NCBI GenBank assembly: GCA_964020085.1
Contig: OZ026603.1
Coordinates: forward strand, 4,101,365-4,165,364
Reading direction: 5' to 3'
DNA length: 64,000 nt
Origin: Micromussa lordhowensis
Lineage: Eukaryota > Cnidaria > Anthozoa > Scleractinia > Lobophylliidae
The position numbers and the translations under genes were made by a program. The notes below the pieces were generated by a model that worked only from the letters and a program-made list of their open reading frames with translations, was not told the DNA's origin and made no database searches. This document shows, in pieces, positions 41,601 to 53,600 of the stretch (its first letter is position 1; the number at the start of each line of letters is the position of its first letter).

Positions 41601-44600
41601 TAGAGAGCTGCAGGCCATTGTAGAGAGCTGGCTATTGTAGAGAGCTGCAGGCCATTGTAGAGAGGTGGCTATCATAGAAAGCTGCAGGCCATTGTAGAGA
41701 GGTGGCTATTGTAGAGAGCTGCAGGCCATTGTAGAGAGGTGGCTATCATAGAGAGCTGCAGGCCATTGTAGAGAGGTGGCTATCATAGAGAGCTGCAGGC
41801 CATTGTAGAGAGGTGGCTATTGTAGAGAGATGCAGGTCATTGTAGAGAGGTGGCTATCATAGAGAGGTACAGGCCATTGTAGAGAGGTGGCTATCATAGA
41901 GAGGTACAGGCCATTGTAGAGAGGTGGCTATCATAGAGAGCTGCAGGCCATTGTAGAGAGGTGGCTATTGTAGAGAGATGCAGGTCATTGTAGAGAGGTG
42001 GCTATCATAGAGAGGTACAGGCCATTGTAGAGAGGTGGCTATCATAGAGAGGTGCAGGCCATTGTAGAGAGGTGGCTATCTTAGAGAGGTGCAGGCCATT
42101 GTAGAGAGGTGGCTATCATAGAGAGGTGCAGGCCATTGTAGAGAGGTGGCTATCTTAGAGAGGTGCAGGCCATTGTAGAGAGGTGGCTATCATAGAGAGG
42201 TGCAGGCCATTGTAGAGAGGTGGCTATCTTAGAGAGGTGCAGGCCATTGTAGAGAGGTGGCTATCATAGAGAGGTGCAGGCCATTGTAGAGAGGTGGCTA
42301 TCATAGAGAGCTGCACGCCATTGTAGAGAGGTGGCTATCATAGAGAGGTGCAGGCCATTGTAGAGAGGTGGCTATCATAGAGAGGTGCAGGCCATTGTAG
42401 AGAGGTGGCTATTGTAGAGAGGTGCAGGCCATTGTAGAGAGGTGGCTATCATAGAGAGGTACAGCCCATTGTAGAGAGGTGGCTATTGTAGAGAGGTGCA
42501 GGCCATTGTAGAGAGGTGGCTATCATAGAGAGCTGCAGGCCATTGTAAAGAGGTGGCTATCATGGAGAGGTGCAGGCCATTGTAGAGAGGTGGCTATTGT
42601 AGAGAGCTGCAGGCCATTGTAGAGAGGTGGCTATCATAGAGAGGTGCAGGCCATTGTAGAGAGGTGGCTATGATAGAGAGGTGCAGGCCATTGTAGAGAG
42701 GTGGCTATTGTAGAGAGGTGCAGGCCATTGTAGAGAGGTGGCTATCTTAGAGAGGTACAGCCCATTGTAGAGAGGTGGCTATTGTAGAGAGGTACAGCCC
42801 ATTGTAGAGAGGTGGCTATTGTAGAGAGGTGCAGGCCATTGTAGAGAGGTGGCTATCATAGAGAGGTGCAGGCCATTGTAGAGAGGTGGCTATTGTAGAG
42901 AGGTGCAGGCCATTGTAGAGAGGTGGCTATCATAGAGAGGTGCAGGCCATTGTAGAGAGGTGGCTATCATAGAGAGGTACAGCCCATTGTAGAGAGGTGG
43001 CTATTGTAGAGAGGTACAGCCCATTGTAGAGAGGTGGCTATCATAGAGAGCTGCAGGCCATTGTAGAGAGGTGGCTATCATAGAGAGGTGCAGGCCATTG
43101 TAGAGAGGTGGCTATTGTAGAGAGGTGCAGGCCATTGTAGAGAGGTGGCTATCATAGAGAGGTACAGCCCATTGTAGAGAGGTGGCTATTGTAGAGAGGT
43201 ACAGCCCATTGTAGAGAGGTGGCTATTGTAGAGAGGTACAGCCCATTGTAGAGAGGTGGCTATCATAGAGAGCTGCAGGCCATTGTAGAGAGGTGGCTAT
43301 CATAGAGAGGTGCAGGCCATTGTAGAGAGGTGGCTATTGTAGAGAGGTGCAGGCCATTGTAGAGAGGTGGCTATCATAGAGAGGTACAGCCCATTGTAGA
43401 GAGGTGGCTATTGTAGAGAGGTACAGCCCATTGTAGAGAGGTGGCTATCATAGAGAGCTGCAGGCCATTGTAGAGAGGTGGCTATCATAGAGAGGTGCAG
43501 GCCATTGTAGAGAGGTGGCTATCATAGAGAGGTACAGCCCATTGTAGAGAGGTGGCTATCATAGAGAGCTGCAGGCCATTGTAGAGAGGTGGCTATCATA
43601 GAGAGGTACAGCCCATTGTAGAGAGGTGGCTATTGTAGAGAGGTACAGCCCATTGTAGAGAGGTGGCTATCATAGAGAGGTGCAGGCCATTGTAGAGAGG
43701 TGGCTATCATAGAGAGGTACAGCCCATTGTAGAGAGGTGGCTATTGTAGAGAGGTACAGCCCATTGTAGAGAGGTGGCTATCATAGAGAGGTGCAGGCCA
43801 TTGTAGAGAGGTGGCTATCATAGAGAGGTACAGCCCATTGTAGAGAGGTGGCTATTGTAGAGAGGTGCAGGCCATTGTAGAGAGGTGGCTATCATAGAGA
43901 GCTGCAGGCCATTGTAGAGAGGTGGCTATCATAGAGAGGTGCAGGCCATTGTAGAGAGGTGGCTATTGTAGAGAGGTACAGCCCATTGTAGAGAGGTGGC
44001 TATTGTAGAGAGGTGCAGGCCATTGTAGAGAGGTGGCTATCATAGAGAGCTGCAGGCCATTGTAGAGAGGTGGCTATCATGGAGAGGTGCAGGCCATTGT
44101 AGAGAGGTGGCTATTGTAGAGAGGTGCAGGCCATTGTAGAGAGGTGGCTATCATAGAGAGGTGCAGGCCATTGTAGAGAGGTGGCTATCATAGAGAGGTA
44201 CAGCCCATTGTAGAGAGGTGGGTATTGTAGAGAGCTGCAGGCCATTGTAGAGAGGTGGCTATCATAGAGAGCTGCAGCCCATTGTAGAGAGGTGGCTATC
44301 ATAGAGAGGTGCAGGCCATTGTAGAGAGGTGGCTATCATAGAGAGCTGCAGGCCATTGTAGAGAGGTGGCTATCATAGAGAGCTGCAGGCCATTGTAGAG
44401 AGGTGGCTATTGTAGAGAGGTGCAGGCCATTGTAGAGAGGTGGCTATCATAGAGAGGTGCAGGCCATTGTAGAGAGGTGGCTATCATAGAGAGGTGCAGG
44501 CCATTGTAGAGAGGTGGCTATCATAGAGAGGTGCAGGCCATTGTAGAGAGGTGGCTATCTTAGAGAGGTGCAGGCCATTGTAGAGAGGTGGCTATCTTAG

Positions 44601-47600
44601 AGAGGTGCAGGCCATTGTAGAGAGGTGGCTATCATAGAGAGGTGCAGGCCATTGTAGAGAGGTGGCTATCTTAGAGAGGTGCAGGCCATTGTAGAGAGGT
44701 GGCTATCTTAGAGAGGTGCAGGCCATTGTAGAGAGGTGGCTATCATAGAGAGGTGCAGGCCATTGTAGAGAGGTGGCTATCATAGAGAGGTGCAGGCCAT
44801 TGTAGAGAGGTGGCTATTGTAAAGAGGTGCAGGCCATTGTAGAGAGGTGGCTATCATAGAGAGGTACAGCCCATTGTAGAGAGGTGGCTATTGTAGAGAG
44901 GTGCAGGCCATTGTAGAGAGGTGGCTATCATAGAGAGCTGCAGGCCATTGTAGAGAGGTGGCTATCATAGAGAGGTGCAGGCCATTGTAGAGAGGTGGCT
45001 ATCATAGAGAGGTGCAGGCCATTGTAGAGAGGTGGCTATCTTAGAGAGGTACAGCCCATTGTAGAGAGGTGGCTATCATAGAGAGCTGCAGGTCATTGTA
45101 GAGAGGTGGCTATCATAGAGAGCTGCAGGCCATTGTAGAGAGGTGGCTATCTTAGAGAGGTGCAGGCCATTGTAGAGAGGTGGCTATCATAGAGAGGTGC
45201 AGGCCATTGTAGAGAGGTGGCTATCATAGAGAGGTGCAGGCCATTGTAGAGAGGTGGCTATTGTAGAGAGGTGCAGGCCATTGTAGAGAGGTGGCTATCT
45301 TAGAGAGGTACAGCCCATTGTAGAGAGGTGGCTATCATAGAGAGCTGCAGGCCATTGTAGAGAGGTGGCTATTGTAGAGAGGTGCAGGCCATTGTAGAGA
45401 GGTGGCTATCTTAGAGAGGTACAGCCCATTGTAGAGAGGTGGCTATTGTAGAGAGGTACAGCCCATTGTAGAGAGGTGGCTATTGTAGAGAGGTGCAGGC
45501 CATTGTAGAGAGGTGGCTATCATAGAGAGGTGCAGGCCATTGTAGAGAGGTGGCTATTGTAGAGAGGTGCAGGCCATTGTAGAGAGGTGGCTATCATAGA
45601 GAGGTGCAGGCCATTGTAGAGAGGTGGCTATCATAGAGAGGTACAGCCCATTGTAGAGAGGTGGCTATTGTAGAGAGGTACAGCCCATTGTAGAGAGGTG
45701 GCTATCATAGAGAGCTGCAGGCCATTGTAGAGAGGTGGCTATCATAGAGAGGTGCAGGCCATTGTAGAGAGGTGGCTATTGTAGAGAGGTGCAGGCCATT
45801 GTAGAGAGGTGGCTATCATAGAGAGGTACAGCCCATTGTAGAGAGGTGGCTATTGTAGAGAGGTACAGCCCATTGTAGAGAGGTGGCTATTGTAGAGAGG
45901 TACAGCCCATTGTAGAGAGGTGGCTATCATAGAGAGCTGCAGGCCATTGTAGAGAGGTGGCTATCATAGAGAGGTGCAGGCCATTGTAGAGAGGTGGCTA
46001 TTGTAGAGAGGTGCAGGCCATTGTAGAGAGGTGGCTATCATAGAGAGGTACAGCCCATTGTAGAGAGGTGGCTATTGTAGAGAGGTACAGCCCATTGTAG
46101 AGAGGTGGCTATCATAGAGAGCTGCAGGCCATTGTAGAGAGGTGGCTATCATAGAGAGGTGCAGGCCATTGTAGAGAGGTGGCTATCATAGAGAGGTACA
46201 GCCCATTGTAGAGAGGTGGCTATCATAGAGAGCTGCAGGCCATTGTAGAGAGGTGGCTATCATAGAGAGGTACAGCCCATTGTAGAGAGGTGGCTATTGT
46301 AGAGAGGTACAGCCCATTGTAGAGAGGTGGCTATCATAGAGAGGTGCAGGCCATTGTAGAGAGGTGGCTATCATAGAGAGGTACAGCCCATTGTAGAGAG
46401 GTGGCTATTGTAGAGAGGTACAGCCCATTGTAGAGAGGTGGCTATCATAGAGAGGTGCAGGCCATTGTAGAGAGGTGGCTATCATAGAGAGGTACAGCCC
46501 ATTGTAGAGAGGTGGCTATTGTAGAGAGGTGCAGGCCATTGTAGAGAGGTGGCTATCATAGAGAGCTGCAGGCCATTGTAGAGAGGTGGCTATCATAGAG
46601 AGGTGCAGGCCATTGTAGAGAGGTGGCTATTGTAGAGAGGTACAGCCCATTGTAGAGAGGTGGCTATTGTAGAGAGGTGCAGGCCATTGTAGAGAGGTGG
46701 CTATCATAGAGAGCTGCAGGCCATTGTAGAGAGGTGGCTATCATGGAGAGGTGCAGGCCATTGTAGAGAGGTGGCTATTGTAGAGAGGTGCAGGCCATTG
46801 TAGAGAGGTGGCTATCATAGAGAGGTGCAGGCCATTGTAGAGAGGTGGCTATCATAGAGAGGTACAGCCCATTGTAGAGAGGTGGGTATTGTAGAGAGCT
46901 GCAGGCCATTGTAGAGAGGTGGCTATCATAGAGAGCTGCAGCCCATTGTAGAGAGGTGGCTATCATAGAGAGGTGCAGGCCATTGTAGAGAGGTGGCTAT
47001 CATAGAGAGCTGCAGGCCATTGTAGAGAGGTGGCTATCATAGAGAGCTGCAGGCCATTGTAGAGAGGTGGCTATTGTAGAGAGGTGCAGGCCATTGTAGA
47101 GAGGTGGCTATCATAGAGAGGTGCAGGCCATTGTAGAGAGGTGGCTATCATAGAGAGGTGCAGGCCATTGTAGAGAGGTGGCTATCATAGAGAGGTGCAG
47201 GCCATTGTAGAGAGGTGGCTCTCTTAGAGAGGTGCAGGCCATTGTAGAGAGGTGGCTATCTTAGAGAGGTGCAGGCCATTGTAGAGAGGTGGCTATCATA
47301 GAGAGGTGCAGGCCATTGTAGAGAGGTGGCTATCTTAGAGAGGTGCAGGCCATTGTAGAGAGGTGGCTATCTTAGAGAGGTGCAGGCCATTGTAGAGAGG
47401 TGGCTATCATAGAGAGGTGCAGGCCATTGTAGAGAGGTGGCTATCATAGAGAGGTGCAGGCCATTGTAGAGAGGTGGCTATTGTAAAGAGGTGCAGGCCA
47501 TTGTAGAGAGGTGGCTATCATAGAGAGGTACAGCCCATTGTAGAGAGGTGGCTATTGTAGAGAGGTGCAGGCCATTGTAGAGAGGTGGCTATCATAGAGA

Positions 47601-50600
47601 GCTGCAGGCCATTGTAGAGAGGTGGCTATCATAGAGAGGTGCAGGCCATTGTAGAGAGGTGGCTATCATAGAGAGGTGCAGGCCATTGTAGAGAGGTGGC
47701 TATCTTAGAGAGGTACAGCCCATTGTAGAGAGGTGGCTATCATAGAGAGCTGCAGGTCATTGTAGAGAGGTGGCTATCATAGAGAGCTGCAGGCCATTGT
47801 AGAGAGGTGGCTATCTTAGAGAGGTGCAGGCCATTGTAGAGAGGTGGCTATCATAGAGAGGTGCAGGCCATTGTAGAGAGGTGGCTATCATAGAGAGGTG
47901 CAGGCCATTGTAGAGAGGTGGCTATTGTAGAGAGGTGCAGGCCATTGTAGAGAGGTGGCTATCTTAGAGAGGTACAGCCCATTGTAGAGAGGTGGCTATC
48001 ATAGAGAGCTGCAGGCCATTGTAGAGAGGTGGCTATTGTAGAGAGGTGCAGGCCATTGTAGAGAGGTGGCTATCATAGAGAGGTGCAGGCCATTGTAGAG
48101 AGGTGGCTATTGTAGAGAGGTGCAGGCCATTGTAGAGAGGTGGCTATCTTATAGAGGTACAGCCCATTGTAGAGAGGTGGCTATCTTAGAGAGGTACAGC
48201 CCATTGTAGAGAGGTGGCTATCTTAGAGAGGTGCAGGCCATTGTAGAGAGGTGGCTATTGTAGAGAGGTGCAGGCCATTGTAGAGAGGTGGCTATTGTAG
48301 AGAGGTGCAGGCCATTGTAGAGAGGTGGCTATTGTAGAGAGGTGCAGGCCATTGTAGAGAGGTGGCTATCATAGAGAGGTGCAGGCCATTGTAGAGAGGT
48401 GGCTATCTTAGAGAGGTGCAGCCCATTGTAGAGAGGTGGCTATCTTAGAGAGGTGCAGGCCATTGTAGAGAGGTGGCTATCTTAGAGAGGTGCAGGCCAT
48501 TGTAGAGAGGTGGCTATCTTAGAGAGGTACAGCCCATTGTAGAGAGGTGGCTATCATAGAGAGCTGCAGGCCATTGTAGAGAGGTGGCTATCTTAGAGAG
48601 GTGCAGGCCATTGTAGAGAGGTGGCTATTGTAGAGAGGTGCAGGCCATTGTAGAGAGGTGGTTATCATAGAGAGGTGCAGGCCATTGTAGAGAGGTGGCT
48701 ATCATAGAGAGGTGCAGGCCATTGTAGAGAGGTGGCTATTGTAGAGAGGTGCAGGCCATTGTAGAGAGGTGGCTATCTTAGAGAGGTACAGCCCATTGTA
48801 GAGAGGTGGCTATCATAGAGAGGTGCAGGCCATTGTAGAGAGGTGGCTATTGTAGAGAGGTGCAGGCCATTGTAGAGAGGTGGCTATCGTAGAGAGGTGC
48901 AGGCCATTGTAGAGAGGTGGCTATCATAGAGAGGTGCAGGCCATTGTAGAGAGGTGACTATTGTAGAGAGGTGCAGGCCATTGTAGAGAGGTGGCTATCA
49001 TGGAGAGGTGCAGCCCATTGTAGAGAGGTGGCTATCATAGAGAGGTGCAGGCCATTGTAGAGAGGTGGCTATTGTAGAGAGGTGCAGGCCATTGTAGAGA
49101 GGTGGCTATCATGGAGAGGTGCAGGCCATTGTAGAGAGGTGGCTATTGTAGAGAGGTGCAGGCCATTGTAGAGAGGTGGCTATCATAGAGAGGTGCAGGC
49201 CATTGTAGAGAGGTGGCTAACGTAGAGAGGTGCAGGCCATTGTAGAGAGGTGGCTATCATAGAGAGCTGCAGGCCATTGTAGAGAGGTGGCTATCATGGA
49301 GAGGTGCAGGCCATTGTAGAGAGGTGGCTATCATAGAGAGCTGCAGGCCATTGTAGAGAGGTGGCTATCATAGAGAGGTACAGCCCATTGTAGAGAGGTG
49401 GCTATCATAGAGAGGTGCAGGCCATTGTAGAGAGGTGGCTATCATAGAGAGGTGCAGGCCATTGTAGAGAGGTGGCTATCATAGAGAGGTACAGCCCATT
49501 GTAGAGAGGTGGCTATTGTAGAGAGGTGCAGGCCATTGTAGAGAGGTGGCTATCATAGAGAGGTGCAGGCCATTGTAGAGAGGTGGCTATCATAGAGAGG
49601 TACAGCCCATTGTAGAGAGGTGGCTATCATAGAGAGGTGCAGGCCATTGTAGAGAGGTGGCTATCATAGAGAGCTGCAGGCCATTGTAGAGAGGTGGCTA
49701 TTGTAGAGAGGTGCAGGCCATTGTAGAGAGGTGGCTATTGTAGAGAGGTGCAGGCCATTGTAGAGAGGTGGCTATCATAGAGAGGTGCAGGCCATTGTAG
49801 AGAGGTGGCTATCATAGAGAGCTGCAGGCCATTGTAGAGAGGTGGCTATTGTAGAGAGGTGCAGGCCATTGTAGAGAGGTGGCTATTGTAGAGAGGTGCA
49901 GGCCATTGTAGAGAGGTGGCTATCATAGAGAGGTGCAGGCCATTGTAGAGAGGTGGCTATCATAGAGAGGTACAGCCCATTGTAGAGAGGTGGCTATCAT
50001 AGAGAGGTGCAGGCCATTGTAGAGAGGTGGCTATCATAGAGAGCTGCAGGCCATTGTAGAGAGGTGGCTATTGTAGAGAGGTGCAGGCCATTGTAGAGAG
50101 GTGGCTATTGTAGAGAGGTGCAGGCCATTGTAGAGAGGTGGCTATCATAGAGAGGTGCAGGCCATTGTAGAGAGGTGGCTATCATAGAGAGGTACAGCCC
50201 ATTGTAGAGAGGTGGCTATTGTAGAGAGGTGCAGGCCATTGTAGAGAGGTGGCTATCATAGAGAGGTGCAGGCCATTGTAGAGAGGTGGCTATCATAGAG
50301 AGGTACAGCCCATTGTAGAGAGGTGGCTATCATAGAGAGGTGCAGGCCATTGTAGAGAGGTGGCTATCATAGAGAGCTGCAGGCCATTGTAGAGAGGTGG
50401 CTATTGTAGAGAGGTGCAGGCCATTGTAGAGAGGTGGCTATTGTAGAGAGGTGCAGGCCATTGTAGAGAGGTGGCTATCATAGAGAGGTGCAGGCCATTG
50501 TAGAGAGGTGGCTATCATAGAGAGCTGCAGGCCATTGTAGAGAGGTGGCTATTGTAGAGAGGTGCAGGCCATTGTAGAGAGGTGGCTATTGTAGAGAGGT

Positions 50601-53600
50601 GCAGGCCATTGTAGAGAGGTGGCTATCATAGAGAGGTGCAGGCCATTGTAGAGAGGTGGCTATCATAGAGAGGTACAGCCCATTGTAGAGAGGTGGCTAT
50701 CATAGAGAGGTGCAGGCCATTGTAGAGAGGTGGCTATCATAGAGAGCTGCAGGCCATTGTAGAGAGGTGGCTATTGTAGAGAGGTGCAGGCCATTGTAGA
50801 GAGGTGGCTATTGTAGAGAGGTGCAGGCCATTGTAGAGAGGTGGCTATCATAGAGAGGTGCAGGCCATTGTAGAGAGGTGGCTATCAGAGAGAGGTACAG
50901 CCCATTGTAGAGAGGTGGCTATCATAGAGAGGTGCAGGCCATTGTAGAGAGGTGGCTATCATAGAGAGCTGCAGGCCATTGTAGAGAGGTGGCTATTGTA
51001 GAGAGGTGCAGGCCATTGTAGAGAGGTGGCTATTGTAGAGAGGTGCAGGCCATTGTAGAGAGGTGGCTATCATAGAGAGGTGCAGGCCATTGTAGAGAGG
51101 TGGCTATCATAGAGAGGTACAGCCCATTGTAGAGAGGTGGCTATCATAGAGAGGTGCAGGCCATTGTAGAGAGGTGGCTATCATAAAGAGCTGCAGGCCA
51201 TTGTAGAGAGGTGGCTATTGTAGAGAGGTGCAGGCCATTGTAGAGAGGTGGCTATTGTAGAGAGGTGCAGGCCATTGTAGAGAGGTGGCTATCATAGAGA
51301 GGTGCAGGCCATTGTAGAGAGGTGGCTATCATAGAGAGGTACAGCCCATTGTAGAGAGGTGGCTATCATAGAGAGGTGCAGGCCATTGTAGAGAGGTGGC
51401 TATCATAGAGAGGTGCAGGCCATTGTAGAGAGGTGGCTATCATAGAGAGGTGCAGGCCATTGTAGAGAGGTGGCTATCATAGAGAGGTACAGCCCATTGT
51501 AGAGAGGTGGCTATTGTAGAGAGGTGCAGGCCATTGTAGAGAGGTGGCTATCATAGAGAGGTGCAGGCCATTGTAGAGAGGTGGCTATCATAGAGAGGTA
51601 CAGCCCATTGTAGAGAGGTGGCTATCATAGAGAGGTGCAGGCCATTGTAGAGAGGTGGCTATCATAGAGAGCTGCAGGCCATTGTAGAGAGGTGGCTATT
51701 GTAGAGAGGTGCAGGCCATTGTAGAGAGGTGGCTATTGTAGAGAGGTGCAGGCCATGGCCATTGTAGAGAGGTGGCTATCATAGAGAGGTGCAGGCCATT
51801 GTAGAGAGGTGGCTATCATAGAGAGCTGCAGGCCATTGTAGAGAGGTGGCTATTGTAGAGAGGTGCAGGCCATTGTAGAGAGGTGGCTATTGTAGAGAGG
51901 TGCAGGCCATTGTAGAGAGGTGGCTATCATAGAGAGGTGCAGGCCATTGTAGAGAGGTGGCTATCATAGAGAGGTACAGCCCATTGTAGAGAGGTGGCTA
52001 TCATAGAGAGGTGCAGGCCATTGTAGAGAGGTGGCTATCATAGACAGCTGCAGGCCATTGTAGAGAGGTGGCTATTGTAGAGAGGTGGCTATTGTAGAGA
52101 GGTGCAGGCCATTGTAGAGAGGTGGCTATCATAGAGAGGTGCAGGCCATTGTAGAGAGGTGGCTATCATAGAGAGGTACAGCCCATTGTAGAGAGGTGGC
52201 TATCATAGAGAGGTGCAGGCCATTGTAGAGAGGTGGCTATCATAGAGAGCTGCAGGCCATTGTAGAGAGGTGGCTATTGTAGAGAGGTGCAGGCCATTGT
52301 AGAGAGGTGGCTATTGTAGAGAGGTGCAGTCCATTGTAGAGAGGTGGCTATCATAGAGAGGTGCAGGCCATTGTAGAGAGGTGGCTATCATAGAGAGGTA
52401 CAGCCCATTGTAGAGAGGTGGCTATCATAGAGAGGTGCAGGCCATTGTATAGAGGTGGCTATCATAGAGAGCTGCAGGCCATTGTAGAGAGGTGGCTATT
52501 GTAGAGAGGTGCAGGCCATTGTAGAGAGGTGGCTATTGTAGAGAGGTGCAGGCCATTGTAGAGAGGTGGCTATCATAGAGAGGTGCAGGCCATTGTAGAG
52601 AGGTGGCTATCATAGAGAGGTACAGCCCATTGTAGAGAGGTGGCTATCATAGAGAGGTGCAGGCCATTGTAGAGAGGTGGCTATCATAGAGAGCTGCAGG
52701 CCATTGTAGAGAGGTGGCTATTGTAGAGAGGTGCAGGCCATTGTAGAGAGGTGGCTATTGTAGAGAGGTGCAGGCCATTGTAGAGAGGTGGCTATCATAG
52801 AGAGGTGCAGGCCATTGTAGAGAGGTGGCTATCATAGAGAGGTACAGCCCATTTTAGAGAGGTGGCTATCATAGGGAGGTGCAGGCCATTGTAGAGAGGT
52901 GGCTATCATAGAGAGCTGCAGGCCATTGTAGAGAGGTGGCTATCATAGAGAGGTGCAGGCCATTGTAGAGAGGTGGCTATCATAGAGAGGTGCAGGCCAT
53001 TGTAGAGAGGTGGCTATCATAGAGAGGTACAGCCCATTGTAGAGAGGTGGCTATCATAGAGAGGTGCAGGCCATTGTAGAGAGGTGGCTATCATAGAGAG
53101 GTGCAGGCCATTGTAGAGAGGTGGCTATCATAGAGAGGTGCAGGCCATTGTAGAGAGGTGGCTATCATAGAGAGGTACAGCCCATTGTAGAGAGGTGGCT
53201 ATCATAGAGAGGTGCAGGCCATTGTAGAGAGGTGGCTATCATAGAGAGGTGCAGGCCATTGTAGAGAGGTGGCTATCATAGAGAGGTGCAGGCCATTGTA
53301 GAGAGGTGGCTATCATAGAGAGCTGTAGGCCATTGTAGAGAGGTGGTATCATAGAGAGGTACAGGCCATTGTAGAGAGGTGGCTATCATAGAGAGGTGCA
53401 GGCCATTGTAGAGAGGTGGCTATCATAGAGAGCTGCAGGCCATTGTAGAGAGGTGGCTATCTTAGAGAGGTGCAGGCCATTGTAGAGAGGTGGCTATCAT
53501 AGAGAGGTACAGCCCATTGTAGAGAGGTGGCTATCATAGAGAGGTGCAGGCCATTGTAGAGAGGTGGCTATCATAGAGAGGTGCAGGCCATTGTAGAGAG

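Noticed and set aside
44111..46966. Two identical 63-aa antisense ORFs (44111-44302 and 46775-46966)
   Set aside because: They are by-products of the repeat and are identical because of the 2,664-bp duplication. A 37-bp unit changes frame at each copy.
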